A stretch of 14,069 nt of DNA from contig CAJUHP010000042.1 in NCBI GenBank assembly GCA_910586125.1, positions 1 to 14,069 of the forward strand, in the 5' to 3' direction. The position numbers were made by a program, and so were the translations under genes. The stretch is from an uncultured Lachnospiraceae bacterium. Lineage in GTDB: Bacteria > Bacillota > Clostridia > Lachnospirales > Lachnospiraceae. Numbering within the stretch: position 1 is the stretch's first letter; each line of letters opens with the position of its first letter. The notes beneath the pieces were generated by a model. The model did not search any database and was not told where the DNA came from. It saw only the letters and a list, made by a program, of their open reading frames with translations. Positions 6,133 to 13,285 of the stretch are shown here, one piece after another.

Positions 6133-6873
6133 ATGGAGAGACAGAGAAAAAAAACGAACAGCCGGATCGTCCGGCTGGTTTTGCCGCTGATAGGGGCCGC
6201 CTTGCTTTTTGCGGGCTGCGGCATGTTTGACGGAGGAGAGGCGGAAGTAAAAGTGGATTTTGGCCAGTATGGCAACGAGGGCGGAGGTCAGGGCAGCGAA
6301 AACGAGAGCCAGGACAAAACAGGTGGCAGCGAAGAAAACAATGACCAAAGCGGCGGAGAAGACGGGGAGAACGACAGCCAGGATAGCGCCGGCGGTTTGG
6401 AAGGCGGCGGGGACTCCAGCCAGGACGGCTCCAAAGAAAGCGGCCAGGACAAAAGCACGGAGGATGGCGAGACGCAGGAATCCGAAACCAGCGAAGAGCA
6501 GAAAAAGCAGATGGAAGAATTTTATAAGAGTGCGCTGGCAGAAGAGCTGCTGGCCTATCTGAAGGAAAACGGCCGGGAAGACGATGCGTTTTCAGAGCCG
6601 ATCTTTGACTCGGCAAACAAAATATATTCCAAAGAAGAGCTGGAACAGCTATCCGACGCCATGTGCAGGATCTTCCGAAATGAAATCTATGCCAGACATG
6701 GTATGATTTTCGGAAACGAGGATCTGAACCGGATCTACAGTGCGTTTTCCTGGTATGAAGGAACCATCGGGCTTCGGGAGTTTGAAGCCCAGAAGGAGCT
6801 GCCCTTCAATGATACGGAGAACAAAAATCTCTCCAACGTGATTGCGGTGGAAAAAGCAAGAAAGAACAACTAA
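6133..6873 (+). CDS. YARHG-domain lipoprotein
   Basis: The 246-residue product has a basic start, a hydrophobic stretch (residues 12-27) and a lipobox-like LLFAGC with Cys29, so it is probably lipid-anchored outside the membrane. Phe at -3 is slightly unusual. Residues about 45-125 form a low-complexity acidic linker of Gly, Ser, Glu, Asp, Gln and Asn with SQD and GG recurring. The C-terminal part (about 160-240) is a YARHG domain: FRNEIYARHG at 181-190, the conserved WY at 207-208 and PFNDTENKN. The function of YARHG is unknown; it occurs in secreted proteins. The start at 6133 follows GGAG; the frame is open farther upstream into cls but lacks the signal there. It lies 35 bases after cls, probably in the same operon, and its stop overlaps that of the convergent gene. 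Confidence 0.88.
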   Translation: MERQRKKTNSRIVRLVLPLIGAALLFAGCGMFDGGEAEVKVDFGQYGNEGGGQGSENESQDKTGGSEENNDQSGGEDGENDSQDSAGGLEGGGDSSQDGSKESGQDKSTEDGETQESETSEEQKKQMEEFYKSALAEELLAYLKENGREDDAFSEPIFDSANKIYSKEELEQLSDAMCRIFRNEIYARHGMIFGNEDLNRIYSAFSWYEGTIGLREFEAQKELPFNDTENKNLSNVIAVEKARKNN

Positions 6874-7742
6874 TGCTCCCATCGCCCGCTGCAGCCGCAG
6901 GGGAGGATCAGCCCGTTTTCCCGCACGGGAAGCCCGATCTCTTCGGCCAGTATATGACCGCCGAGCCGGGCGGTGATCTCCGTGTGCATCAAATAGGAGA
7001 GTACGGCAGGCTGCAGCCCCGTTGTGTAGGAATTGATCAGAAAAAACAGCCCGTCCGGCGCCAGAATGGAAGCGCAGGAGCGGATTAGAGGATGAATGGC
7101 GTCCTCGATCTTCCAGACTTCGCCCTTGGGGCCGCGGCCGTAAGAGGGAGGGTCCATGATAATGCCGTCGTAGGTATTGCCCCGGCGCTGTTCCCTCTCT
7201 ACAAATTTCATGCAGTCATCGACAATCCAGCGGATGGAAGCCTGTTCCAAACCGCTGGATTTTGCGTTTTCTCTGGCCCAGGACACCATGCCTTTGGAGG
7301 CGTCTACATGAGTGACGCTGGCGCCTGCCGCGGCGGCGGCGAGCGTAGCGCCCCCGGTATAGGCAAAGAGGTTCAGCACCTTAACCGGGCGCTCTGCAGA
7401 GCGCCCGGCCTGGCGGATTCTTTCGCTGACCCAGTCCCAGTTGGCGGCCTGCTCGGGAAACAGTCCGGTGTGTTTAAAGCGGAACGGCTTGAGCTGAAAG
7501 GTCAGACTGCGGTAGCGGATGCTCCACTGCTGCGGCAGATCGAAAAACTGCCAATGGCCGCCGCCGCGGTCGCTGCGGTGATAGTGGGCGTTCGGCTTTT
7601 TCCATCCTCTATGTCTTTTGGGCGTGTCCCATATGACCTGGGGATCGGGCCGGATCAGAAGATAGTCTCCCCAGCGCTCCAATTTTTCGCCGGCTGAACA
7701 GTCGATGACCTCATAATCCTTCCAGTTGTCTGCAATCCACAT
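6870..7742 (-). CDS. SAM-dependent methyltransferase, RlmI-like class
   Basis: The 290-residue protein belongs to the COG1092-like methyltransferases that include the 23S rRNA cytosine methyltransferases RlmI and RlmK. Key parts are HTGLFPEQAANWDW (residues 91-104), the SAM-binding NLFAYTGG (124-131), the acidic strand end VDAS (146-149) and the catalytic-site motif DPPSYGRGPKG (197-207). An N-terminal PUA domain, present in RlmI, is missing; residues 1-90 are instead a short beta-rich region. The substrate is therefore open, rRNA being most likely. The start has AGGAGG 6 bases upstream. A consensus promoter lies at 7824-7852. A 24-bp perfect palindrome sits in the linker-coding part. The gene is convergent with the lipoprotein gene and overlaps it by 4 bases. 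Confidence 0.88.
   Translation of the reverse strand: MWIADNWKDYEVIDCSAGEKLERWGDYLLIRPDPQVIWDTPKRHRGWKKPNAHYHRSDRGGGHWQFFDLPQQWSIRYRSLTFQLKPFRFKHTGLFPEQAANWDWVSERIRQAGRSAERPVKVLNLFAYTGGATLAAAAAGASVTHVDASKGMVSWARENAKSSGLEQASIRWIVDDCMKFVEREQRRGNTYDGIIMDPPSYGRGPKGEVWKIEDAIHPLIRSCASILAPDGLFFLINSYTTGLQPAVLSYLMHTEITARLGGHILAEEIGLPVRENGLILPCGCSGRWEH
7385..7408. repeat. 24-bp perfect palindrome within a gene
   Basis: CCGGGCGCTCTG (7385-7396) is followed at once by its exact reverse complement CAGAGCGCCCGG (7397-7408). It lies in the methyltransferase gene, over codons 112-120, which encode AGRSAERPV between the N-terminal part and the SAM-binding fold. In either RNA it could fold to a very GC-rich hairpin. 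Confidence 0.85.
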
Positions 7743-7823
7743 GGCTTCCCTCCTGCTTCTCTGAAAAAAATGCGTGTATGTCCGGCTTTTTGAAAAGTCA
7801 CCAAAAAGAATCCGGTAATATTT

Positions 7824-7852
7824 ATTATAGAGAACCGAGAGAGATACGTCAA
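7824..7852 (-). promoter_or_regulatory. Sigma-A promoter for the methyltransferase gene
   Basis: On the minus strand TTGACG (complement of 7847-7852), 17 bases and TATAAT (complement of 7824-7829) match 11 of 12 consensus positions. The leader would be about 75 bases. Confidence 0.75.
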
Positions 7853-7896
7853 TGGAAAAAGCGCGGGGCGGAATGAGACAAAGACAAGCAAGAAAA

Positions 7897-7920
7897 ATAT
7901 TTAGAAAAAGATCTAAATAT
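7897..7920. promoter_or_regulatory. Inverted repeat, operator candidate for the ABC genes
   Basis: ATATTTAGA (7897-7905) and TCTAAATAT (7912-7920) are perfect 9-base inverted arms with a 6-base spacer. The right arm ends 3 bases before the -35 box of the ABC exporter promoter. A third copy, ATATTTAGA, lies at 7952-7960 directly after the -10 box, over the predicted start. This arrangement suggests a regulator binding on both sides of the promoter; its identity is unknown. Confidence 0.55.
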
Positions 7921-7923
7921 CTC

Positions 7924-7951
7924 TTGCATTTTCGTGAAAATATGTTATCTT
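7924..7951 (+). promoter_or_regulatory. Promoter of the ABC exporter genes
   Basis: TTGCAT (7924-7929), a 16-base spacer and TATCTT (7946-7951) with TG at 7943-7944 form an extended -10 promoter. It lies between the half-sites at 7912-7920 and 7952-7960. Confidence 0.55.
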
Positions 7952-8014
7952 ATATTTAGACGAATTTCAAAATGTAAGACGGCTGTTTACGGTGAAGAAG
8001 GAGAGAAGAAAGCG

Positions 8015-8728
8015 ATGCTGGAAATCAGAAATCTGACAAAGATCTACAAAAACGAGAAGAAAGCAGTGGATAATCTGACGCTCTCGGTGGCGGACGGGGA
8101 TATCTACGGGTTTATCGGCCATAACGGCGCCGGTAAGAGTACTACGATTAAATCGGTGGTGGGCGTGCTGGATTTTGACGAGGGAGAGATCCGGATTGAC
8201 GGTCACGATGTAAAGCGGGAACCGATTCTCTGCAAGCAGGCGACGGCATACATTCCGGATAACCCGGATCTGTATGAGCATCTGACGGGGATTCAGTATC
8301 TAAATTTTATCGCGGATATTTTCGGCATCTGTGCGGCCGAGAAAGAGAAGAGAATCCGGGACTATGGAGATCGCTTTGAAATCACCGGTGCGCTGGGGGA
8401 TTCCATCGGCTCCTACTCGCACGGAATGCGCCAGAAGGTGGCGATTATCTCGGCGCTGGTTCATGAGCCGAAGCTTTTGGTTCTGGATGAGCCCTTTGTG
8501 GGGCTGGACCCGAAAGCCAGTCTGACTTTAAAGGAAACCATGCGGGAGCTTTGCAGACGGGGCAGCGCGATCTTTTTTTCCACCCATGTGCTGGAAGTGG
8601 CGCAGAAGCTCTGCAATAAGGTGGCGATTATCCGGGACGGTCGTCTGGTGGTAGACGGCGATATGGAGAAGCTGGTCCGCGACCACTCGCTGGAAGAGCT
8701 GTTTATGGAGGTGACAGAGAATGAGTAG
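8015..8728 (+). CDS. ABC transporter ATP-binding protein
   Basis: This 237-residue ATPase powers the membrane protein encoded next. Walker A is GHNGAGKST (residues 35-43), the signature is SYSHGMRQK (133-141), Walker B LLVLDEP (Asp158, Glu159) and the switch histidine FFSTHV (His191). The signature is degenerate (SHGMRQK in place of SGGQRQR), as in many ABC-2 type exporters of the CcmA/YtrB-like class. No extra domain is present. ATG at 8015 follows GAAGGAGAG; an upstream in-frame GTG would begin inside the promoter and is rejected. The last 8 bases overlap the permease gene, and the two are surely co-translated. Substrate is unknown. Confidence 0.93.
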   Translation: MLEIRNLTKIYKNEKKAVDNLTLSVADGDIYGFIGHNGAGKSTTIKSVVGVLDFDEGEIRIDGHDVKREPILCKQATAYIPDNPDLYEHLTGIQYLNFIADIFGICAAEKEKRIRDYGDRFEITGALGDSIGSYSHGMRQKVAIISALVHEPKLLVLDEPFVGLDPKASLTLKETMRELCRRGSAIFFSTHVLEVAQKLCNKVAIIRDGRLVVDGDMEKLVRDHSLEELFMEVTENE

Positions 8729-10307
8729 GCAATTCTTTCTTCTTTTGCGGGTGCAGATGCAGAATGCGCTGCGGTTTTCGGACATCCGCAAAAAAACGGG
8801 AAAAGAAAAGATGCGCTATCTGCTGATGGGCGGATTATATCTGTTTGTAGCGGCCATGCTGCTCTTTTACTGCTATCTGCTGGCAGCCGGTCTTTTGGCT
8901 GTCGGTCTGGCCCGGCTGATTCCGCTTTACGCCGTCACAATGGGCGGTCTGTTCACGCTGTTTTTCACTTTTTTAAAAGCCAACGGCATGTTGTTTGGAT
9001 GCCGGGATTATGAGCTTTTGACGGCGCTGCCTATCCCGCCGGCCGTGGTGATTACAAGCCGTTTTGCGGTCATGTATCTGTTTAATCTGGGGCTTTGCGT
9101 GGGCGTGATGGCCGCTATGGGCGCGGCGTATCTGCCGCAGACAGGGAGCGTTCTTCCCTGGGTTTTCTGGATCGTGGGAGCGCTTTTGGCCAGTCTGATT
9201 CCCACGACTCTGGCGACGGCGGCGGCGGCTTTGGTGGCGGCTGCTTCCTCCCGGTTTAAGTACAGCAACGCGGTGACGATTCTCTTGTCTGTAGCCCTGG
9301 TCTTTGGAATCTTTGGGCTGTCTGCAAAAATAGGAGCCATGGATGAAGAACAGCTTAGCGTGTCAACGATTGCCGCTCTGGGGGATCAGTTGGCCGGGCT
9401 TTTGACCCGGATTTATCCGCCGGCGGCCTGGTTCGGGCGGGCCGTAATCGAGGGGAGCCTGGCGGCGTTTTGCCTGTTTGTGGGTTTTTCGCTGGGGCTG
9501 TATCTGCTTTTTGCCGTGGTGCTGGCTGCATTCTATCAAAAAATACAGAATGGCCTGACAGCTCACGGCGCATCCGGACAGTACCGGGTGGGAAGGCTGG
9601 CCGCCCGTTCTCCTCTGGCCGCGCTGTATCAGAAAGAATGGAAGAGATTTCTCTCCTTGCCGTCCTATGTGCTGAATATGGGAATCGGTGCGCTGATGAC
9701 GGCGGCGGCCTCGGCGGCTGTCTGCTTTCTGGGGCCGGAAGCACTGGGCGGTCTGGTGAATATTCCAGGGATTGAGGATGTGTTTATCCGCATTCCTCTG
9801 TACCTTCCTGTGATACTTCTGCCTCTGTGCAATACCGCTTGCGTCTCCCTGTCTCTGGAGGGGCGGCAGCTATGGATTCTGCAGTCGTCTCCGGTGACGC
9901 TTGGGCAGGTGTTTTTGTCAAAGATTCTGGTGAATCTGACGCTCACGATCCCCTGCGCAGGGATCAGTTATCTCTTATTGTGGGTTCGGCTGAGACCTTC
10001 TCTGGCAGACGGCCTGATGATGCTTGTGCTGGCTTGCTCGGTCGCTCTTCTCACAGCGGTGGCAGGAATCTGGTTTAACCTGAAATTTCCTGTCTATCAG
10101 TGGGAGAATCCAACCCAGATTATCAAACAGAGCGCCTCTTCCATGTGCGGGATTTTGTCCGGCATGATCCTTGGCGTCGGTCTGACCTTTTTGTCGGTGA
10201 GATTTTCCGCGATTCCTCTCTGGATGATGAGTGGGATGCAGTGCGCAGCTATACTGCTCCTTGCCGGTGTGCTCCTTGCCAGTCTGGCAAGAGTGAAGCG
10301 GCTGTAA
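8721..10307 (+). CDS. ABC-2 type permease, 12 membrane helices
   Basis: The 528-residue protein has about twelve hydrophobic segments (near residues 32-61, 66-86, 110-136, 145-175, 183-203, 247-271, 318-337, 357-378, 402-421, 430-452, 473-492 and 498-522). The large cytoplasmic loop at about 272-317 contains YQKEWKRFLSLPSYVLN, a conserved spot of large clostridial ABC-2 permeases. Further conserved-looking parts are LSLEGRQLWILQSSPV and NLKFPVYQWENPTQIIKQ. It seems to be two six-helix halves in one chain, so one copy may suffice with two ATPases. ATG at 8721 has GGAGGTG upstream within the ATPase gene. A terminator follows at 10380. The exported substrate is not apparent; peptide, lipid or drug export are all possible. 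Confidence 0.88.
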   Translation: MSRQFFLLLRVQMQNALRFSDIRKKTGKEKMRYLLMGGLYLFVAAMLLFYCYLLAAGLLAVGLARLIPLYAVTMGGLFTLFFTFLKANGMLFGCRDYELLTALPIPPAVVITSRFAVMYLFNLGLCVGVMAAMGAAYLPQTGSVLPWVFWIVGALLASLIPTTLATAAAALVAAASSRFKYSNAVTILLSVALVFGIFGLSAKIGAMDEEQLSVSTIAALGDQLAGLLTRIYPPAAWFGRAVIEGSLAAFCLFVGFSLGLYLLFAVVLAAFYQKIQNGLTAHGASGQYRVGRLAARSPLAALYQKEWKRFLSLPSYVLNMGIGALMTAAASAAVCFLGPEALGGLVNIPGIEDVFIRIPLYLPVILLPLCNTACVSLSLEGRQLWILQSSPVTLGQVFLSKILVNLTLTIPCAGISYLLLWVRLRPSLADGLMMLVLACSVALLTAVAGIWFNLKFPVYQWENPTQIIKQSASSMCGILSGMILGVGLTFLSVRFSAIPLWMMSGMQCAAILLLAGVLLASLARVKRL

Positions 10308-10379
10308 GAGCAGGAAAGTGATTGATTTTTTTGTAATTGCGTGATAGACTGTTTTTAAAGGCAGGAAAAGGCAGTTTTT

Positions 10380-10402
10380 GGCCGGCCGGATAAGGGCCGG
10401 CC
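10380..10402 (+). terminator. GC-rich terminator after the ABC genes
   Basis: GGCCGGCC (10380-10387), a 7-base loop, and GGCCGGCC (10395-10402) form an 8-bp stem followed by TATTTTAAAA. The preceding TTTTT run (10375-10379) lets it also resemble a weak terminator in the other direction. It separates the ABC genes from the HAAS/PadR pair. Confidence 0.7.
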
Positions 10403-10456
10403 TATTTTAAAATCAACTACTGTATTTTTTGCATTAGTGGGAAAGGAGAGAAGAGA

Positions 10457-11176
10457 ATGAAAAAAACCAGTTATTTGACACGCTTTTCCAGGGCGCTGCG
10501 ATGGTATTTGGAAGAGAGGGAGGCAGAAGAAGTCCTCTGTGATTACGAGGATATTTTTGAGTATCTGCCCGACAGCATGGAGGAAGATCCCAGACAAAAG
10601 GCCAGGAAGCTGGCATCTTGGAAAAGTTATTCTCGATGGATGGCAGTATTTTTTCTTCTTTCTCTCAGCATTGTGCTGGCATGGTATTCTGTCTATCAGG
10701 GCGATTTTAGAAAAATGCTTCCTCTTGCTGTATCCTCGTTTTTTATCGGGACGGCGGCCGGTGTGATTCGTCTGCGAAAGGCAGGCAGAAAGAGGGCGCG
10801 AGCCATGCCTAGAAATGCTGTGAAAACGAAGGTTACATGGCTGTTTTCTGCGGTGTTTCTCATAGAGCTGGCAGCGCTTTATCAGATCGGCAATTCCGGA
10901 GCCGATAGCATGGCCATTGTAAACGGTTTGAAATGGCTGTGCTTGTGTCTGATGGCGGCAGGCGTTAGCGCGGTGTTTTTAAGCCGTCTGCAAACGGTTC
11001 GCTGGATGGTTCTGTACCTGCTGTGTCTGGCCTTGATTCTGGGCTGTTACGCGATTCTTTTTGTGGTTTGCGATATGAGCGGCACCTATGGTCTTTCGGA
11101 TCGGAGGGCAGTGGCCATGACCGTTGTTCTGATCGCCTGCCTTTGGGCTGGGAGCGTTTGGTGGGCAGAATGCTGA
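10457..11176 (+). CDS. Six-helix membrane protein with HAAS-like N-terminus
   Basis: The 239-residue protein begins with a helical region (residues 6-36, FSRALRWYLEEREAEEVLCDYEDIFEY) that resembles the start of HAAS/DUF1700 domains, which are typically encoded beside PadR regulators and thought to respond to membrane state. Only about the first half of such a domain is present. Six hydrophobic segments follow (about 61-80, 87-105, 127-145, 157-177, 182-205 and 216-236), with a very basic loop at 105-125. The start has AGGAGAG 6 bases upstream. The end overlaps the PadR gene by 7 bases, so the two are likely made together. The HAAS relation is my reading from pattern; a wholly uncharacterised membrane protein is the alternative. 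Confidence 0.7.
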   Translation: MKKTSYLTRFSRALRWYLEEREAEEVLCDYEDIFEYLPDSMEEDPRQKARKLASWKSYSRWMAVFFLLSLSIVLAWYSVYQGDFRKMLPLAVSSFFIGTAAGVIRLRKAGRKRARAMPRNAVKTKVTWLFSAVFLIELAALYQIGNSGADSMAIVNGLKWLCLCLMAAGVSAVFLSRLQTVRWMVLYLLCLALILGCYAILFVVCDMSGTYGLSDRRAVAMTVVLIACLWAGSVWWAEC

Positions 11177-11472
11177 AGAAAAATATGATTGCATTATGCC
11201 TGCTGCAGCTTTTATCCGGCGGCGATATGTATGGTTATGAGATACTGCGCCGTCTGGAGGATGTGTTTACCGGTACAAAGGAGCGGGAGATCTACGTGCT
11301 TCTTCGCGATCTGTTTCATGACGGATATACGGAATCATACCAGGGGGATAAATCCGACGGACCGGCGAGAAAATATTACAGAATAACCGACAGAGGCCGC
11401 CGGCGGCAGGAAGAGCTGCGGGATGAGTGGAGAAGACTGCGGGAAGCGATGGAGACAATCGGCGTCCGATGA
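11170..11472 (+). CDS. PadR-family transcriptional regulator
   Basis: The 100-residue protein is a winged helix of PadR type: IALCLLQLLSGGDMYGYEILRRL (helices 1 and 2, with the family's GYEI), then TKEREIYVLLRDLFHDGYTES (recognition helix), and the wing GPARKYYRITDRGRRRQEELRDEW. PadR proteins are dimeric repressors that often control transporters and their own operons. The recognition-helix segment reads EREIYVLLRDL where GTLYPLLKRL is usual, a moderate departure. ATG at 11170 overlaps the end of the HAAS-like gene; GTG at 11161 and TTG at 11158 are alternative in-frame starts. In most such pairs PadR is first; here it is second. The ABC exporter just upstream is a plausible target. Confidence 0.88.
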   Translation: MLKKNMIALCLLQLLSGGDMYGYEILRRLEDVFTGTKEREIYVLLRDLFHDGYTESYQGDKSDGPARKYYRITDRGRRRQEELRDEWRRLREAMETIGVR

Positions 11473-11518
11473 GAAAGGGAAACGGCAGAGCCGCCCATGA
11501 AAGCGAGAGTTATCCCCC

Positions 11519-11547
11519 TTGACCGGCGATGGAAAAGCGCTTATAAT
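11519..11547 (+). promoter_or_regulatory. Sigma-A promoter before the mrp-type gene
   Basis: TTGACC (11519-11524), a 17-base spacer and TATAAT (11542-11547) match 11 of 12 consensus positions. The leader would be about 35 bases. Confidence 0.8.
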
Positions 11548-11588
11548 AACGGTAATGCCGGAAAGCGGCAAGGAAGGGAGATTTTGCG

Positions 11589-12437
11589 ATGAGCGATTGT
11601 AATCATGACTGCGGTAGCTGCTCCAGTAGCTGCGGGGAGCGTCAGGAAGCGCCGGATTTCAGCGCGGCGCCTCATAAGTGGAGTAAAATAAAAAGAGTCA
11701 TCGGAATTGTCAGCGGAAAGGGCGGCGTCGGCAAATCGCTGGTCACTTCTCTGATGGCCTGCGCGATGAAGGAGCTGGGGAATAACGTGGGGATCCTGGA
11801 TGCGGATATCACGGGTCCTTCCATACCGAAGGCGTTCGGCGTGCATGAGAAGGCCCAGGGGAATGAGGACGGCATTTTTCCGGCGCAGAGTTCTACGGGG
11901 ATTGATATCATGTCCGTGAACCTTCTGCTGCCCGACGAGACGGACCCGGTGATCTGGCGAGGCGCTCTGATTGCCAACGCGGTCAAGCAGTTTTGGACCG
12001 ATGTGGTCTGGGAGGATGAAGACTACCTGTTTGTGGATATGCCGCCGGGAACGGGCGATGTCCCGCTGACGGTATTTCAGTCGCTGCCGGTGGACGGCAT
12101 TATCGTCGTTACCTCCCCGCAGGAGCTGGTGTCCATGATTGTGGGCAAGGCGGTGAAGATGGCGGAGATGATGAAGATCCCGATTCTGGGACTGGTGGAG
12201 AATATGTCCTACTTCCGCTGCCCGGATAATGGAAAGGATTATGCGGTCTTTGGCGAGAGCCATATCGAGGAGATCGCCGAAGAGCATGGACTGCAGGTGC
12301 TTGGCCGTATGCCAATCGATCCGCAGATTGCCAAAGCCTGCGATGCGGGCCGGATTGAATTTTTGGAGGAGAATCCTCTGGCTGAGGCGGCAAACCGTCT
12401 GGAAAACTATTTTGCGGAGAATAAGAAGGCGGAATGA
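11589..12437 (+). CDS. mrp: Mrp/Nbp35-type iron-sulfur carrier ATPase
   Basis: This 282-residue P-loop ATPase is of the Mrp/ApbC/Nbp35 family, which carries iron-sulfur clusters to apoproteins in the cytoplasm. The deviant Walker A is GKGGVGKS (residues 43-50), followed by ILDADITGPSIP (69-80) and FVDMPPGTGD (148-157). The N-terminus carries four cysteines at 4, 8, 11 and 15, a Cx3CxxCx3C set reminiscent of Nbp35 ferredoxin-like N-termini. At the usual dimer-bridging CxxC site this protein has CPDN (Cys211, Asn214), so the second cysteine is missing. No N-terminal MIP18-like domain is present. ATG at 11589 follows GGGAG. The stop overlaps the next start as ATGA, a sign of coupled translation. 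Confidence 0.93.
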   Translation: MSDCNHDCGSCSSSCGERQEAPDFSAAPHKWSKIKRVIGIVSGKGGVGKSLVTSLMACAMKELGNNVGILDADITGPSIPKAFGVHEKAQGNEDGIFPAQSSTGIDIMSVNLLLPDETDPVIWRGALIANAVKQFWTDVVWEDEDYLFVDMPPGTGDVPLTVFQSLPVDGIIVVTSPQELVSMIVGKAVKMAEMMKIPILGLVENMSYFRCPDNGKDYAVFGESHIEEIAEEHGLQVLGRMPIDPQIAKACDAGRIEFLEENPLAEAANRLENYFAENKKAE

Positions 12438-13252
12438 AGATTTTTATCAGTGCGGACATTGAGGGAACCGCCGGGATTGTAAATTGGAAAGAGACGGAGC
12501 CGGGCGATCAGTACGCTTATTTCAGCGGCCAGATGACAAGGGAAGTGGCAGCCGCCTGCCGGGGAGCGGTCGCGGCGGGGGCGTCGGAAATATTGGTGCG
12601 GGACGCCCATGACTCGGCTCGGAATCTGAATCCGGCTTCCATGCCCCGGCCGGTCCGGATTCTGAGAGGCTGGACCAAGGGCCCTGCCAGTATGATGGAT
12701 GGTCTGGACAATACGTTTGAGGCGGCAGCCATGACCGGCTACCATACGTGCGCCGGGAGCGACGGCAACCCTCTGGCTCATACGATGAATCTCGGAGTGG
12801 AACAGGTGCTTCTGAACGGCAGGCTGTGCAGCGAATTTATGCTGAATGCTCTGTACGCTGCATACTGCCAAGTGCCGGTGATTTTTGTGAGCGGTGACGA
12901 GATAATCTGTGAAATGGCGAAAAAAATATGTCCGGCTATTATCACGGTGGCAACCAGCCAGGGGATCGGCGGCGGTTCTGTGGGAATCCATCCGGAGGAG
13001 GCGGCGGAGCGCATAGAAGAAAAAATGGCGCAGGCGCTGCGCCGTCTGAAAGAGGAGAAGGATGCCGGAACGATAGTATCCGGAAGGATAGTGATGCCGG
13101 AACACTTTGCTTTGGAAGTGCGTTACCGGGAACATGCCAAAGCATATCGGGCATCGTTCTATCCGGGCGCGGTAAAGACGGACGCCAAGACCGTGCGGTA
13201 TGAGGCGGACGACTATATGGATATTCTGCGGTTTGTGCTGTTTTGCCTGTGA
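12434..13252 (+). CDS. dppA: M55 family D-aminopeptidase (DppA-like)
   Basis: The 272-residue protein matches peptidase family M55, zinc enzymes that release D-amino acids, such as D-Ala, from short peptides and form ring-shaped decamers in the cytoplasm. Metal-site residues known from Bacillus DppA are all in place: Asp8 and Glu10 in SADIEG, His59 in RDAHD, His104 in GYHT and Glu134 in CSEF. The likely catalytic His116 is in LAHTMN. The first 200 residues carry the catalytic fold; the rest is helical. Its start overlaps the mrp stop by ATGA. DppA genes usually sit with dipeptide transporter genes, and none is nearby, so the role here may be cell-wall peptide recycling. A strong terminator follows. 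Confidence 0.92.
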   Translation: MKIFISADIEGTAGIVNWKETEPGDQYAYFSGQMTREVAAACRGAVAAGASEILVRDAHDSARNLNPASMPRPVRILRGWTKGPASMMDGLDNTFEAAAMTGYHTCAGSDGNPLAHTMNLGVEQVLLNGRLCSEFMLNALYAAYCQVPVIFVSGDEIICEMAKKICPAIITVATSQGIGGGSVGIHPEEAAERIEEKMAQALRRLKEEKDAGTIVSGRIVMPEHFALEVRYREHAKAYRASFYPGAVKTDAKTVRYEADDYMDILRFVLFCL

Positions 13253-13285
13253 TTGTTGTTTGCTGTTTTGTTTGTCAGGTAGAAT

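Noticed and set aside
7934..8014. Upstream extension of the ABC ATPase to a GTG start
   Set aside because: It would begin within the promoter region and has no ribosome site; ATG at 8015 has a good one.
10322..10350. Promoter-like TTGATT-17-TAGACT before the HAAS-like gene
   Set aside because: The match is weak and the terminator at 10380-10402 lies directly downstream, so it would be ended at once; attenuation cannot be shown from sequence alone.
11541..12287. Minus-strand open frame of 248 codons
   Set aside because: Antisense to mrp, His/Arg-rich, no recognisable motif, and it crosses the mrp promoter.
13027..13043. Inverted repeat GGCGCAG-gcg-CTGCGCC in the M55 gene
   Set aside because: Short, within GC-rich coding sequence for an Ala/Arg-rich helix; likely chance.
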